49,971 nucleotides of DNA from Comamonas jiangduensis. GTDB lineage: Bacteria; Pseudomonadota; Gammaproteobacteria; Burkholderiales; Burkholderiaceae_C. Under the pieces are notes generated by a model. That model had not been told where the DNA came from, searched no databases, and saw only the letters and a program-made list of their open reading frames with translations. Within the stretch, counting starts at the first letter, position 1; every line of letters starts with the position of its first letter. The position numbers and the translations under genes were made by a program. This document shows, piece after piece, positions 49,901 to 49,971 of the stretch. The stretch spans positions 1 through 49,971 of the forward strand of contig NZ_CADEPJ010000200.1 of the NCBI RefSeq assembly GCF_902829245.1, given 5' to 3'.

Positions 49901-49971
49901 ACCCAAAAAACCAACTTGCAAAACATGCGATTGTGGGCCACAAGCAAAAGCCCCGGCATGCAGTACATACC

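Overview
The window looks like chromosomal DNA of a betaproteobacterium, most likely family Comamonadaceae. That placement is inferred from the look of the proteins and the gene order (guaB next to guaA, infB-rbfA-truB-typA, clpS-clpA, dnaE beside bamD, yejABE divergent from fabI, smpB divergent from ratA-rnfH). Base composition is moderately GC-rich. I see no prophage, insertion sequence, rRNA operon or CRISPR array.

Layout. 1-647: 3'-incomplete methylglyoxal synthase with what reads as two tandem domains. 967-1904: a Bcr/CflA-type transporter fragment abutting, tail to tail, a truncated short-chain dehydrogenase. 1916-4346: the rest of that dehydrogenase operon (DUF3833 lipoprotein, GPH-type transporter, chalcone-isomerase-like protein). 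4397-9382: chemoreceptor, serine hydrolase, exonuclease I. 9569-13896: cardiolipin synthase, ClpA, ClpS. 14015-18838: dnaE, bamD, tRNA-Val. 18883-22562: dinG remnant, guaA remnant, a VapBC-type toxin-antitoxin pair and guaB. 22660-26141: DUF4124 protein, rnfH, ratA, smpB and a 3-hydroxyisobutyryl-CoA hydrolase-like gene. 26350-33205: typA, truB, rbfA, infB and the 3' part of nusA. 33205-37053: yejE (truncated), yejB, yejA. 37153-42561: fabI, ZIP transporter, sodC remnant, kup and a secreted ATP-dependent DNA ligase. 42696-49900: amino-acid decarboxylase, nfeD, SPFH protein, tRNA-Ser, glutathione S-transferase, class A beta-lactamase, RluE-type pseudouridine synthase.

Two kinds of damage dominate. 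First, many genes carry frameshifts that mostly read as single missing bases, often in short homopolymers; some sets of them cancel out and leave an open frame with a garbled stretch. This resembles systematic sequencing error, not biological decay, because typA, clpA and smpB are hit alongside dispensable genes. Second, there are at least four breakpoints where two genes, or two ends of one gene, are joined with material missing: Bcr/SDR near 1260, GuaA/DinG near 20153, YejE/NusA near 33210 and within SodC near 39240. Loss of most of nusA would be severe, so misjoined or collapsed assembly is the first explanation to test.

The most interesting intact biology: the double-domain methylglyoxal synthase; a family of six roughly 35-100 bp (mostly about 90 bp) nested inverted repeats lying at gene 3' ends; the VapBC pair with repeated operator-like motifs inside the guaB-guaA locus; a perfect FNR-type box in front of the chemoreceptor; the exported DNA ligase; and a chromosomal lipoprotein-type class A beta-lactamase.
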